Numbered from the stretch's first letter, positions 51,702 to 60,976 are shown. The stretch: 64,000 bases of DNA from Moellerella sp963519845 (GCA_963519845.1 CAUQNX010000001.1:310001-374000), one strand, 5' to 3'. A program made the numbers and translations. Notes: generated by a model from the sequence alone, not told the origin.

Positions 51702-52745
51702 TTACTCTTTCAGTTTATTTTGCTTTCGTTCTTGCACAAATAATACAATTGATGGCACGCTTTGGATTATAATCATTCTAATAATATGGTTTGTCATCAC
51801 AAAGCCAGCGTCCATATTCATGGTAATTGCGGCAAAGGTCATGGCTTCCATACTACCGGGCGCCCAAGCTAATAGCAGTATCGATGTTGGAAATCCGGTT
51901 AACCAGCTGGCAAAAAGCGCGACCAATACCGTCAATATAATATTGATAATAACCACTTGAGCAGATGAATAAATATTTTTCAGCAGAGATTTAAAAGGAA
52001 AGACAATAAAGTGAATACCTATATTCATCCCAATTAGCACCATACTCAACTCATTGAGCATTAATGGAAAACTAATAGGAGTGTCGATCATACCCTGGAT
52101 AATCGAGGATGCAGCGAGGGAAGTCAGCATAAAAGGCGCAGGGACGCGTAATTTTTGTAATACCAATCCACTGCCGAGACCGACAGCTATAATCAGCAAT
52201 AACCACAACACTGAGAGCAGGCTCATATGCGGGATTTCAATCACTGATTTCGCCGCCCCATCGCTGCCAACCACTAAACCAGCCAAGAAAATAAGAATGA
52301 TCAGCCGTATGGTGTGCGAAATAACGATTTTTTGCGGCGGTGTTCCCGTATGATCCGTCAATGCAAGAATGGCAGCCATTGCGCCCGGAACTGCACCTAG
52401 CATAGCTTCTTGTTTAGTCCAACCTACTTTACGGTAAAACCAAAAAAAACTAACTGAAAATTGAATAGCGAGACAAACCACCAGCATTAAGATTAATAAA
52501 AGTAGATCATCAGCTTGGCTTAAATCGACATTATTAAACATTAATCCGACAGAAGTACCCAGTGTTAACTGGACAAATGTGATGGTATATTTGGGAATTT
52601 CCAGCTGCAAACCAAAACGGTTAAAAATAATAATAGCCAGTATGGGACCAAACATTAGTGCGAGGGGAATACCAATATAAGTTAAGCCGCCACCGATCAA
52701 AGAGCAAGCTAAGATCCCAGCAATTATTTTTCCCCATCTTTTCAT
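51702..52745 (-). CDS. AbrB-family membrane protein (putative permease)
   Basis: The 347-residue protein has about ten hydrophobic helices and the duplicated AbrB-family pattern: GIPLALMFGPILAIIIF in the first half, TLGTSVGL, GAVPGAMAAILAL and, in the second half, AWAPGSMEAMTFAAITMNMDAGFV. Members are often called putative ammonia monooxygenase, which is misleading; transport of an unknown solute is more likely. The start may be ATG 52745 or GTG 52754, both near AAGG. It is downstream of the TetR gene on the same strand, with a 282-base gap. Confidence 0.85.
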   Translation of the reverse strand: MKRWGKIIAGILACSLIGGGLTYIGIPLALMFGPILAIIIFNRFGLQLEIPKYTITFVQLTLGTSVGLMFNNVDLSQADDLLLLILMLVVCLAIQFSVSFFWFYRKVGWTKQEAMLGAVPGAMAAILALTDHTGTPPQKIVISHTIRLIILIFLAGLVVGSDGAAKSVIEIPHMSLLSVLWLLLIIAVGLGSGLVLQKLRVPAPFMLTSLAASSIIQGMIDTPISFPLMLNELSMVLIGMNIGIHFIVFPFKSLLKNIYSSAQVVIINIILTVLVALFASWLTGFPTSILLLAWAPGSMEAMTFAAITMNMDAGFVMTNHIIRMIIIQSVPSIVLFVQERKQNKLKE

Positions 52746-53027
52746 CTTTAACACTACCTAATCTTATTTGATATCTCTCATTAGATAATATCTATTATCG
52801 AACAGAATGACAGTGATTTATTATTAATAAAAATGACTAACTTTCAAATAGGATATGTATAAATTAATGACAAGAAAGCACAAAAAAACATATCAAAAAT
52901 TAAACTAGAGGATCTTATGCTGAGCTAACAAATAAGGCTGACTTAATAAATATCATCACCCTGATATTATACTTCATCTGCCTTTTTAGACAGATGATTA
53001 CACTATTTAAGCTTGATTAGGCTAAGT

Positions 53028-53660
53028 TTACTCTTTCGTTTGCTCATTATCTTTAATTGCTTGATTCAAAATCGCTTTCGCCATCCATTGAGACATATTA
53101 ATAACCTGTTCGTTATCCATCCGCCATATATCTTTTAATACCAAGAGAATTTCCGAACCATAAATAACCGAAAAAGCTTTGATCACATGATCAATCACTT
53201 CAGGCGAAAAATTATTCTTCATCGGCGCAGTTACCATGGTGAGAATATCTTTTCGATTACCTCGTTCTAAACGTTTTTCTCTAATTTCATTATTTAAAGA
53301 GCGATCTTCTGCCCATTGTTGTAATGAAATTTGCAAAGCGGCTCTCAAAACACCCTCGTGCTCAAACATTCTTGGGTAAGCAAAATTCAGTAACTCTGCA
53401 ATTCTCTCTTGTGTCTCTTCACTTTTTGGCCGCCAAGTTAAAATTGGCCCTAAGCTCTCACTCACTGTCGCGGTTATTAAATCGCTCTGTGTTGGAAAAT
53501 AACGATAAGCCGTTGCTCTTGAAACACCCGATACGCTCGCCAATTCAGAGACAGATGGCATTGCGCCCTGCTCAAATAATTCGAGGGCTTTATTTATCAG
53601 TAAATGATAAGTCCGTTTTCGTGTGCCGGTATATTTGTTAATTGGAGCAGCTATTGGCAT
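53028..53660 (-). CDS. TetR-family transcriptional regulator
   Basis: The 210-residue protein has an N-terminal TetR helix-turn-helix (MPSVSELASVSGVSRATAYRYFPTQ, about 34-58) and an all-helical ligand-binding domain. The frame opens further upstream at 53777, but ATG 53660 gives a normal N-terminus with GAAGG before it. It is divergent from the Tm-1-like operon, across a region with two dyads beginning ATGAG, so it probably represses that operon and itself. The ligand is unknown. Confidence 0.9.
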   Translation of the reverse strand: MPIAAPINKYTGTRKRTYHLLINKALELFEQGAMPSVSELASVSGVSRATAYRYFPTQSDLITATVSESLGPILTWRPKSEETQERIAELLNFAYPRMFEHEGVLRAALQISLQQWAEDRSLNNEIREKRLERGNRKDILTMVTAPMKNNFSPEVIDHVIKAFSVIYGSEILLVLKDIWRMDNEQVINMSQWMAKAILNQAIKDNEQTKE

Positions 53661-53970
53661 ATATAAAACCTTCTTAAAGATTGGCTTATCTCTGTTTTGT
53701 ATCTTGTCGAATATGGCATACGTAATGATTACTTTACAAACGAATGATTTAATTAAAAAGTGCCATTTAATGAACATTAGTTAATCATTTGAAATAAAAC
53801 AAATTTTAATTTTATCATGAGGAATTTAGCCTCATATTTTAGCGCGTTAAAATTTAAATGCACGAATAATGAGATTAATGTCTCATTTTTAGTATATAGT
53901 TAATGATACTCTCGTCTCATAATGATTATAATCCATACATCAATTAAGATTATCAACAAAGGATTTTCTT
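53661..53970. promoter_or_regulatory. Divergent promoter region between TetR and Tm-1-like genes
   Basis: The 310-base region holds two dyads. ATGAGG-N7-CCTCAT is at 53817-53835, and AATGAGA-N6-TCTCATT, perfect over 7+7, is at 53868-53887. A -10-like GATACT lies at about 53905. The first part, next to TetR, shows nothing clear. Confidence 0.6.
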
Positions 53971-55203
53971 ATGAAGCAACACCAGGGTTCCATATACATA
54001 GCAACTACGCTGGATACAAAAAGCGCTGAAATTTTCTATATCAGTGATCTTATAAAAAAAACTGGCTTAACTGTAAAAACAATTGATTTAACAACTAAAC
54101 CGGCGGCGCTTAAGCGTGAAGCCGATGTCAATGCAACTAGTGTTGCCGCCTATCATCCTGATGGTAAAGAAGCGGTTTTCTGTGGTGATCGCGGTAAAGC
54201 GATTGCAGCCATGGCGATTGCCTTTCAGCACTACTTATTAGCTCAGAGTGATGTACTGGCTATTTTAGGCTTAGGGGGCTCAGGCGGTACCGCATTGATT
54301 ACCCCAGCAATGCAAGCACTGCCCGTGGGTATTCCCAAATTAATGGTTTCAACCATGGCATCTGGTGATGTCTCTGGTTATGTCGGCGCTAGTGATATCG
54401 CTATGATGTACTCAGTCACCGATGTCTCTGGTTTAAATATTATTTCGCGCAAAGTACTCAAAAATGCAGCGAATCAAATTGCCGGTTCAGTCTATTTTGA
54501 TCAAGCAGATGAGCAAGCCGTCATCAATAAACCAGCGCTTGCATTAACCATGTTTGGTGTAACCACTCCTTGCGTGCAGCAACTCACTGAACAACTAGAA
54601 AACCAGTTCGATTGCTTAGTTTTTCATGCAACAGGTAGTGGCGGCAAAGCGATGGAGAAACTGATCGATAGCCATTTGTTACACTCGGTGTTGGATATCA
54701 CCACCACTGAAGTTTGTGATCATCTATTCGGTGGCGTACTTGCCTGCGATGAAGATCGTTTTGGTGCCATAGCAAGAACAAATACGCCATGTGTCTTGTC
54801 TTGCGGTGCCCTTGATATGATCAATTTTGGCCGCCCTTCTACCGTACCTGAGGCTTATAAAGATCGCCTGTTCTACTACCATAATTCTCAAGTTACGCTA
54901 ATGAGAACAACGGTGGAAGAGAATCATCAAATGGGTATATGGATCGCAGAAAAACTAAATCAATGCCAAGGTCCTGTGACTTTCGTTATTCCGACTCTCG
55001 GTTTTTCGGCTTTAGATATTGAAGGTGGGCCTTTCTGGTCGCCTGAGGCAAATAATGCCTTTATCCAAGCATTTATTAAAACCTATAAAGTGACCGCAGA
55101 GCGCAAATTATTATTAAGCCCGTCCCACATTAATTCAGCTGAATTTTGTGAACAGGTTATTAAATTACATCAGGAAATGATTGACGTTGTTGGAGTTCAA
55201 TAA
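53971..55203 (+). CDS. Tm-1-like ATP-binding domain protein (UPF0261)
   Basis: The 410-residue protein matches the UPF0261/Tm-1-like family along its length: YIATTLDTKSAEIFYISDLI, the glycine-rich ILGLGGSGGTALITPAMQALP, MVSTMASGDVSGYVG, HATGSGGKAMEKLID and FGRPSTVPE. In tomato Tm-1 the equivalent region binds ATP and inhibits tobamovirus replication; the bacterial reaction is not known. AAAGGA precedes the ATG. Its stop codon lies one base before the ATG of the TIM-barrel partner, so the two are translated together. It is probably controlled by the divergent TetR. Confidence 0.9.
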   Translation: MKQHQGSIYIATTLDTKSAEIFYISDLIKKTGLTVKTIDLTTKPAALKREADVNATSVAAYHPDGKEAVFCGDRGKAIAAMAIAFQHYLLAQSDVLAILGLGGSGGTALITPAMQALPVGIPKLMVSTMASGDVSGYVGASDIAMMYSVTDVSGLNIISRKVLKNAANQIAGSVYFDQADEQAVINKPALALTMFGVTTPCVQQLTEQLENQFDCLVFHATGSGGKAMEKLIDSHLLHSVLDITTTEVCDHLFGGVLACDEDRFGAIARTNTPCVLSCGALDMINFGRPSTVPEAYKDRLFYYHNSQVTLMRTTVEENHQMGIWIAEKLNQCQGPVTFVIPTLGFSALDIEGGPFWSPEANNAFIQAFIKTYKVTAERKLLLSPSHINSAEFCEQVIKLHQEMIDVVGVQ

Positions 55204-55204
55204 G

Positions 55205-56032
55205 ATGAAACATAATCGCGAAGATTTACTTAAAAAATTCAGAGATATGATCGCACGCCATGAGCCGATTATCGGTGGCGGCGCAGGAACAGGACTATCC
55301 GCTAAATGCGAAGAAGCGGGCGGAATCGATTTAATCGTTATCTATAATTCAGGTCGCTATCGTATGGCGGGTCGAGGCTCTTTAGCCGGACTGCTCGCTT
55401 ACGGCAATGCCAATGAAATTGTTATGGATATGGCGAAAGAAGTGTTGCCAGTGGTGAAACATACCCCAGTACTAGCGGGTGTTAACGGCACCGATCCTTT
55501 CTGCCAATTTGATCAGTTTCTCGATGAGATCAAAGCTGTTGGCTTCGCAGGCGTACAAAATTTTCCAACTGTGGGTCTGATTGATGGCCTATTTCGCGCC
55601 AACCTCGAAGAGACTGGAATGGGATATTATCTCGAAGTAGATATGATCCGCATGGCTCATGAAAAAGGTTTATTGACCACTCCTTATGTTTTCAGCCGCG
55701 AAAATGCGATTGCTATGGCTGAAGCGGGCGCAGATATTATCGTGCCACATATGGGACTCACTACAGGTGGTAATATTGGGGCTGAAACCGCTGTAACGCT
55801 GAAAGATTGCGTAGCCCTGATTAATGATTGGGCAACGGCAGCAAAAGAGGTACGTGATGATGTGATCGTTCTTTGTCACGGTGGTCCGATCGCTACACCA
55901 GAAGATGCACAATATATTCTTGATAATTGCCCTGATTGCCACGGTTTTTATGGCGCCAGTTCAATGGAACGTTTACCAACTGAAATTGCATTAACCAAAA
56001 CAACACAAGAATTTAAAGCGATCAAACGCTAA
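55205..56032 (+). CDS. PEP-hydrolase-like TIM-barrel protein (Tm-1 C-terminal domain family)
   Basis: The 275-residue protein belongs to the family labelled TIM-barrel signal transduction or phosphoenolpyruvate-hydrolase-like. It has IIGGGAGTGLSAKCEEAGGIDLIVIYNSGRYRMAGRGSLAGLL, VLAGVNGTDPF, GFAGVQNFPTVGLIDG and C-terminal CHGGPIATPEDA. This family forms the C-terminal half of plant Tm-1. The start ATG 55205 (MKHNREDLL) has GGAG ten bases upstream. No reaction has been firmly assigned. The operon ends in a strong terminator. Confidence 0.9.
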   Translation: MKHNREDLLKKFRDMIARHEPIIGGGAGTGLSAKCEEAGGIDLIVIYNSGRYRMAGRGSLAGLLAYGNANEIVMDMAKEVLPVVKHTPVLAGVNGTDPFCQFDQFLDEIKAVGFAGVQNFPTVGLIDGLFRANLEETGMGYYLEVDMIRMAHEKGLLTTPYVFSRENAIAMAEAGADIIVPHMGLTTGGNIGAETAVTLKDCVALINDWATAAKEVRDDVIVLCHGGPIATPEDAQYILDNCPDCHGFYGASSMERLPTEIALTKTTQEFKAIKR

Positions 56033-56082
56033 AAATAATAAAACAATAATTGTACTAATCTTTTTTTTTGCCAATACCAGAC

Positions 56083-56104
56083 GCCTGTGATAATTATCAC
56101 AGGC
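56083..56104 (+). terminator. Terminator of the Tm-1-like operon
   Basis: A near-perfect palindrome (gcctgtgat, aatt loop, atcacaggc) is followed by ATTTTTTT on the plus strand. It begins 51 bases after the TIM-barrel stop. Confidence 0.93.
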
Positions 56105-56114
56105 ATTTTTTTGC

Positions 56115-56228
56115 TTATTTGTTATCTCGCTGTTCCTCAGCAGAAATCGGCGGTACACCAAAAAGCACACCGCAAATTATTATACTGATATAAACCGCAA
56201 TTGGATGGTTTAAGTATTTTTTAATCAT
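56115..56228 (-). CDS. Small 37-residue putative membrane peptide
   Basis: The ATG at 56228 is preceded by GGAGGAAGGAT, one of the strongest Shine-Dalgarno sequences in the window. It opens a 37-codon frame: a basic start (MIKKYLNHP), one hydrophobic segment (IAVYISIIICGVLFGV) and a charged end (EEQRDNK). It lies 42 bases downstream of ddh on the same strand and is probably cotranscribed. It could be a small inner-membrane peptide, or a short secreted one, since GVPPISAEE resembles a signal cleavage context. I do not recognise a family. Confidence 0.65.
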   Translation of the reverse strand: MIKKYLNHPIAVYISIIICGVLFGVPPISAEEQRDNK

Positions 56229-56270
56229 ATCCTTCCTCCAATAATAATATTCAAGCAGTAATCGCAAACA

Positions 56271-57167
56271 TTAAACTAATTTAGCGATCAGCTGATCTAA
56301 ATCCCCTTGCAGAAAATGTACTGGCGGAATTTCAATTACCGTATAGGCACCCGCTTGCTGTTTAAATGTCGCTCTTGCTGCCGACACCATAAATTGAGAA
56401 GTCAAAGCCGGATTATTAATACGCATTGAGTACTCAAATAGTTGGTTATGAGTCGCACCAGAGACACCTTTATGGGTCATATGCACACCATGACCTACAT
56501 CTTTTAATGCATCGACACTATCAACCTGACGAATATGAGTTTCATCGGAAGAGAAATAACTATCCGCCTTAATGGCTTTAGCAACGGTATTGAAATCAGC
56601 GCCTGATGCTAGCTCAATATAAACCATACGACGATGTACGCCCGTCCCTAAGGGAATAGTCACAGATAATGCATCTTTGACACCCGCTATCGCTTTTGCG
56701 GCCACACTGTGCCCCATGCTCATGCCTGGGCCAAAATTGGTAAAAGTGACGCCTTTAGGTGCCATCGCCAACATCAGAGTACGAACAATGGAGTCGGAAC
56801 CAGGATCCCAGCCCGCAGAGACAATCGCCACACTATTATGAGATTTAGCGACTGCATCGAGATAGTTTTTTAATTCAACGATATCTGAATGGACATCAAA
56901 GCTATCTACCGTATTGATCCCTAGCTTTAATACCTGTTCTGCCAAAGGTTTAATGGCACGTGTCGGAGAGCAAAGCAGAGCAACGTCGACCTTACCCAAT
57001 TTTTCAATATCATCGACAATTGGGTACTGAGCAAGTTCAGCAGGAACATCATGAGTATTACGGCGAACAATTCCCACAATTTCAAAATCATCGGCTGCTT
57101 GTAAAGCTTCAAGGGCATATCGGCCAATATTACCGTATCCCACAATCGCCGCTCTTATTTTCGTCAC
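56271..57167 (-). CDS. ddh: meso-Diaminopimelate D-dehydrogenase
   Basis: Ddh reductively aminates tetrahydrodipicolinate to meso-diaminopimelate with NADPH and ammonia, bypassing the succinylase route of lysine and cell-wall synthesis. The 298-residue protein has the N-terminal nucleotide motif VGYGNIGRYALEAL, LLCSPTRAI, IVSAGWDPGSDSIVRTL and GPGMSMGHSVAAKAI, typical of this enzyme. The start is GTG 57167 with AGGAG eight bases upstream. In enterics the enzyme is restricted, Proteus and relatives being known cases. The small peptide gene follows on the same strand. Confidence 0.9.
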   Translation of the reverse strand: MTKIRAAIVGYGNIGRYALEALQAADDFEIVGIVRRNTHDVPAELAQYPIVDDIEKLGKVDVALLCSPTRAIKPLAEQVLKLGINTVDSFDVHSDIVELKNYLDAVAKSHNSVAIVSAGWDPGSDSIVRTLMLAMAPKGVTFTNFGPGMSMGHSVAAKAIAGVKDALSVTIPLGTGVHRRMVYIELASGADFNTVAKAIKADSYFSSDETHIRQVDSVDALKDVGHGVHMTHKGVSGATHNQLFEYSMRINNPALTSQFMVSAARATFKQQAGAYTVIEIPPVHFLQGDLDQLIAKLV

Positions 57168-57506
57168 TTTACGCTCCTGTCTTAAGTTTTTTTATTGATA
57201 TTGAATGAACAATCTATTTGTTAAATTAGCCATCTCAGGCTTTATTATCCAAATATTCTGAATTGCAGCAAAATATTAATAATAAGACCATTTTGATGGA
57301 TTTATCACATTAAGTCGCTCAATAGGCTTATCATTTGAGGTATGACAAAGATATCATGCAAAAAATGACGTTATCAATCCAGTAAAAACTCAACAAAAGA
57401 TTAACTTCTTTGCCAATCCCCTTTTTAGCCCTATTAACCACTAGTTAATAAGTGTAGAATCCGCCAGTTTTCTTTTCATATCACACTATATTTAATGAAG
57501 GTTCTC
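57168..57506. promoter_or_regulatory. Divergent spacer between ddh and the MATE gene
   Basis: The 339-base AT-rich spacer has a dyad TTAAC-N5-GTTAA at 57434-57448, just upstream of TAGAAT (57455-57460), a plausible -10 for the MATE gene. No other feature is clear. Confidence 0.45.
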
Positions 57507-58853
57507 ATGCATCAATCTGATGTCACTGAGCGTTCGCTCTTTTCCCTAAGTTGGCCCATTTTTATTGATATTTTTCTTCATTTGGCCACTTTGTTAATTA
57601 ATACCTATATGGTAAGTCATGTCTCTACGGCCTATTTAGCCGCTATGGGCGTGGGAAATCAGGTCTTTGATCTGTTTATTACCATTTTTAATTTCATTAG
57701 TGTTGGCTGTAGCGTTGTTATCGCCCAATACTTAGGTGCAGGAAAAAGAGATAAAGCCAGTCAAGCGATCCATATATCGATCGCATTTAATTTTATATTG
57801 GGCCTTTCATGTGCGCTTGTTGCCATGTTTTTTGGTTATAAAATATTAACGATAATGAACACGCCATCCCATTTAATGGCTGATGGTTATGCTTATTTGT
57901 ATATTTTAGGCATTTGTTTAATTCCAGAAGCGATCACCATTATTTTAGCTGCTTGTATGCGAGTCTATGGCAAGGCGCAACCTGCTATGTGGGTCACTTT
58001 AATCGCTAACGTGATTACTGTTATTGGTAATATGATCGTGCTGTATGGTTTCTTTGGGCTGCCTCAATATGGGCTGGAAGGAGTTGCATGGTCAACGGTT
58101 GTCGGCCGTGTTGTCGCGGTGATCCTGCTATTCTGCTTACTATTTTACGGCTTAAGAATTAAGTTTTCCTTTAAAATGCTCTTCTATTGGTCACGCTCCA
58201 TGCTGGGCAAAATCCTGCATATTGGATTACCCTCTGCTGGCGAAAATCTAGTGTGGATCTTACACTTTATGACGGCCTCTGCTTTTATCGGTTTGATGGG
58301 CGAAGCTTCCCTTGCCGCACAAACGCTCTATTTCCAGCTATCTCTATTTATTATGCTATTTGGAATTTCCATCAGTATTGGTAATGAGATTATGGTGGGG
58401 CATTTGGTCGGCGCTAAACGCTTTGAAATTGCCTATCAACGTGGATTAAAAAGCCTGAAAATGGGTTTCTATGTCACCATTGGTGTGGTTTTTGTGTTCT
58501 GGCTGTTTCGTCATACGCTATTAGATACTCTGACCAATGATACTAATATCGCGACTCTATTGCTGCCACTTTTCCTATTATCGGTATTCTTAGAGCCCGG
58601 GCGGACAATCAATATTGTGATGGTCAATGCGCTCAGAGCAGCCGGTGATGCCCGCTTCCCTCTATGTACCGCCATTATTTTTATGTGGGGTGTCGCTATT
58701 CCATTAGGCTATTTCCTAGGTATCAAAATGGAAATGGGACTACTGGGGATCTGGATTGGCTTTTTTGCTGATGAATGGCTACGCGGGCTAACCAATGCTT
58801 GGCGTTGGCGTTCGAAAAGATGGCAAAATAAACGCTTAGATCTTGAGAGCTAG
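57507..58853 (+). CDS. MATE-family multidrug/toxin efflux transporter
   Basis: The 448-residue protein has twelve hydrophobic helices and the MATE repeat pattern: LSWPIFIDIFLHLATLLINTYMVSH, GVGNQVFDLFITIFNFISVGCSVVIAQYLGAG in the N-half, and GLPSAGENLVW, AAQTLYFQLSLFIMLFGISISIGNEIMVGHLVGAKR in the C-half. Such proteins export cationic drugs in exchange for H+ or Na+. The ATG at 57507 has GAAGG before it; ATG 57495 is in frame upstream. It is a single gene with a terminator after it. The substrate is unknown. Confidence 0.92.
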   Translation: MHQSDVTERSLFSLSWPIFIDIFLHLATLLINTYMVSHVSTAYLAAMGVGNQVFDLFITIFNFISVGCSVVIAQYLGAGKRDKASQAIHISIAFNFILGLSCALVAMFFGYKILTIMNTPSHLMADGYAYLYILGICLIPEAITIILAACMRVYGKAQPAMWVTLIANVITVIGNMIVLYGFFGLPQYGLEGVAWSTVVGRVVAVILLFCLLFYGLRIKFSFKMLFYWSRSMLGKILHIGLPSAGENLVWILHFMTASAFIGLMGEASLAAQTLYFQLSLFIMLFGISISIGNEIMVGHLVGAKRFEIAYQRGLKSLKMGFYVTIGVVFVFWLFRHTLLDTLTNDTNIATLLLPLFLLSVFLEPGRTINIVMVNALRAAGDARFPLCTAIIFMWGVAIPLGYFLGIKMEMGLLGIWIGFFADEWLRGLTNAWRWRSKRWQNKRLDLES

Positions 58854-58868
58854 CTCACTCAATTAATT

Positions 58869-58902
58869 AACCTCTTTCCTATTAATTTAGGCAGGAGGTT
58901 TT
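58869..58902 (+). terminator. Probable terminator of the MATE gene
   Basis: aacctc and gaggtt pair around an inner cct/agg stem with an internal loop, followed by TTTTGCTCTTT. It begins 16 bases after the stop codon. Confidence 0.55.
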
Positions 58903-59060
58903 GCTCTTTAGCCAATATATGAAATATACATCTTCAAATAAGTCATCTAAGAGAAATATTTACTCTTACCACTATCACTTAAGCTTTACATTGTGAAAAC
59001 TTTCTCCCCGTTATTGATTAGAATAGAGTTAATCTACAATGCGATTAATCGGACGCTACT

Positions 59061-60386
59061 ATGAGCACTCAAATACACTCACTTCTTTGGCAGCACTTTA
59101 TCCGCGCGGTAAAACTCGAAGTTAAACCTGCTTTAGGTTGTACCGAACCGATCTCATTAGCATTAGCGGCGGCAAAGGCAGCGGCTTATCTCCAAGGCCC
59201 AATCACTAGAGTACAAGCCTTTGTATCTCCTAACTTAATGAAAAATGGTATGGGTGTTACAGTGCCGGGTACGGGTATGGTTGGACTTCCCATCGCTGCG
59301 GCTCTAGGGGCTATTGGTGGTGACGCTGAGGCGGATCTTGAGGTGCTTAAATCTGCTACAGAACAAGCCATTGAACAGAGTAAAAAAATGTTGGCAGAGG
59401 GCACTATCACCGTTGATATTAAATCCCCTTGCGCTGATAGTATTTATGCCGAAGCTAATGTCTTTACCGCGCAAGGCTGTGCAACCGTTGTGATAGCAGG
59501 CACTCACACGCGAGTAGTTAAAATCATTAATCAGGGTACTGTTGAATTTGATTTAGCCCTTTCTGCAGGCGATCCAGATGCATTAGTCGATTGCGCAGAA
59601 GATATCCCATTACCCAAGGTGACGGCTAAAGAGGTCTATCGATTTGCTACCCAAGCACCTTTCGAGGATATCAGCTTTATTTTAGAGTCAGCCTCACTCA
59701 ATGACGCTCTATCTAAAGAGGGGTTAGAAAATGTTTACGGTTTGCATATTGGCCGTACGTTACGCACACAACGTGATCGTGGATTGCTATCAAAAGATCT
59801 ATTATCCGATATTATGATCCGCACCACTGCGGCCTCAGATGCCCGTATGGGTGGCGCTAAATTACCCGCAATGAGCAATTCAGGCTCGGGAAATCAAGGA
59901 ATTGCCGCCACTATGCCTGTCGTTGTAACCGCCGATTATCTACAATCAACGGAAGAACAACGCGCTCGTGCACTCATGCTGTCACATTTAATGGCGATCT
60001 ATATCCATAGTCAATTACCACCCCTCTCCGCCCTATGTGCAGCAACCACCGCTTCTATGGGCGCTGCAGCGGGAATTGCTTGGTTACTTGAAGCACGCTA
60101 TGAAGTTGTTGCTATGGCAATCTCAAGCATGATTGGTGATGTCAGCGGCATGATATGTGATGGAGCATCAAATGGCTGTGCGATGAAAGTCTCTACTGGT
60201 GCCAGCGCAGCCTACAAAGCGGTATTAATGGCCTTAGATAATAGCTGTGTTCGCGGCTCTGATGGCATTGTTTCTGACGATGTTGACCAATCAATACTAA
60301 ATCTTTGCTCTCTTGCCACAGGTTCGATGCGCCATACCGATGTACAAATTATCGAAATTATGGCGACTAAAGCCAAATATGCCTGA
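59061..60386 (+). CDS. cyuA: L-cysteine desulfidase (CyuA/YhaM, UPF0597)
   Basis: CyuA breaks L-cysteine into pyruvate, ammonia and sulfide using an oxygen-labile [4Fe-4S] cluster. The 441-residue protein has the serine-dehydratase-alpha-like fold with C27 in KPALGCTEPISLALA, NSGSGNQGIAATMPVV and the cysteine pair in MICDGASNGCAMKV, followed by CVRGSDGIV. Length agrees with the family. In E. coli cyuA is with cyuP and cyuR; here it is alone, so uptake would rely on another transporter. Upstream spacer of about 200 bases shows no clear CyuR-type box. Confidence 0.92.
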   Translation: MSTQIHSLLWQHFIRAVKLEVKPALGCTEPISLALAAAKAAAYLQGPITRVQAFVSPNLMKNGMGVTVPGTGMVGLPIAAALGAIGGDAEADLEVLKSATEQAIEQSKKMLAEGTITVDIKSPCADSIYAEANVFTAQGCATVVIAGTHTRVVKIINQGTVEFDLALSAGDPDALVDCAEDIPLPKVTAKEVYRFATQAPFEDISFILESASLNDALSKEGLENVYGLHIGRTLRTQRDRGLLSKDLLSDIMIRTTAASDARMGGAKLPAMSNSGSGNQGIAATMPVVVTADYLQSTEEQRARALMLSHLMAIYIHSQLPPLSALCAATTASMGAAAGIAWLLEARYEVVAMAISSMIGDVSGMICDGASNGCAMKVSTGASAAYKAVLMALDNSCVRGSDGIVSDDVDQSILNLCSLATGSMRHTDVQIIEIMATKAKYA

Positions 60387-60610
60387 TTATGATAACCCTG
60401 TCTGAATGCCGAGCTGAAATATTATGATACATAATAATTAGTATTCGCCTAGATAGAAAAACCTATCGAAAATCCAAATAGATAGAGTTGGTATTTACGG
60501 CTCTATCTGCTAATAAAAGCAATAATTACCAAATTAAATCAGCCTATTTTCCATATACTCTAACTATTCAACTATAATCTAGCAATTAAATTGTTGTATA
60601 GGAGTTTTCC

Positions 60611-60892
60611 ATGAAAAAAATCTGGTTAGCCATTGCCCTGCTACTTTTAACCTCTCACTCTTTTGCAGAGTGTGATTTTACCAAAGCCGCTAGAAATGAA
60701 GTTTTAAATAAAAAAATAGGTATTTCAGGTAATTGTGATACAACAAAAGCGGTTAAAACTCAAACGACTAAAAAAGTTGATGAAAAATTAGATATTAACT
60801 CTAAACAGCTCAAAGAGAACACTCAAAACAAAAAAGACAACATTCAGAAGGATGTTAAAACCAGTAAAAAAATGCTTAATGCTGTAAAATAA
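60611..60892 (+). CDS. Small secreted protein, paralogue 1
   Basis: The 93-residue protein has a Sec signal peptide (MKKIWLAIALLLLTSHSFA, cleaved before ECDF), two cysteines in the first third (ECDF, GNCDT) that could form a disulfide, and a highly charged helical C-terminal half rich in Lys and Gln. GGAG precedes the ATG. It shares its layout and many residues with the gene at 61173-61454 (ECDF, GISG-C, TKxVDE, KKD). I do not recognise the family; a periplasmic location is expected. Confidence 0.8.
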   Translation: MKKIWLAIALLLLTSHSFAECDFTKAARNEVLNKKIGISGNCDTTKAVKTQTTKKVDEKLDINSKQLKENTQNKKDNIQKDVKTSKKMLNAVK

Positions 60893-60932
60893 TGTTTTAA
60901 CGTTCATTAATCGTTAATTGATTTTTATATAA

Positions 60933-60976
60933 GCTAATATGAAAGCTAATATGAAAGCCAATATGAAAGCCAATAT
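60933..60976 (+). repeat. 12-bp tandem repeat between the secreted paralogues
   Basis: The unit gc(t/c)aatatgaaa is present in three full copies and a partial fourth. From the ATG at 60939 it reads as Met-Lys-Ala-Asn repeats in a 19-codon frame ending at 60998, without a ribosome binding site, so translation is doubtful. Confidence 0.85.

Noticed and set aside
51702..52745. Ammonia monooxygenase function for the AbrB-type protein
   Set aside because: This is a common label for the family, but the protein is all membrane helices with no copper monooxygenase motifs.
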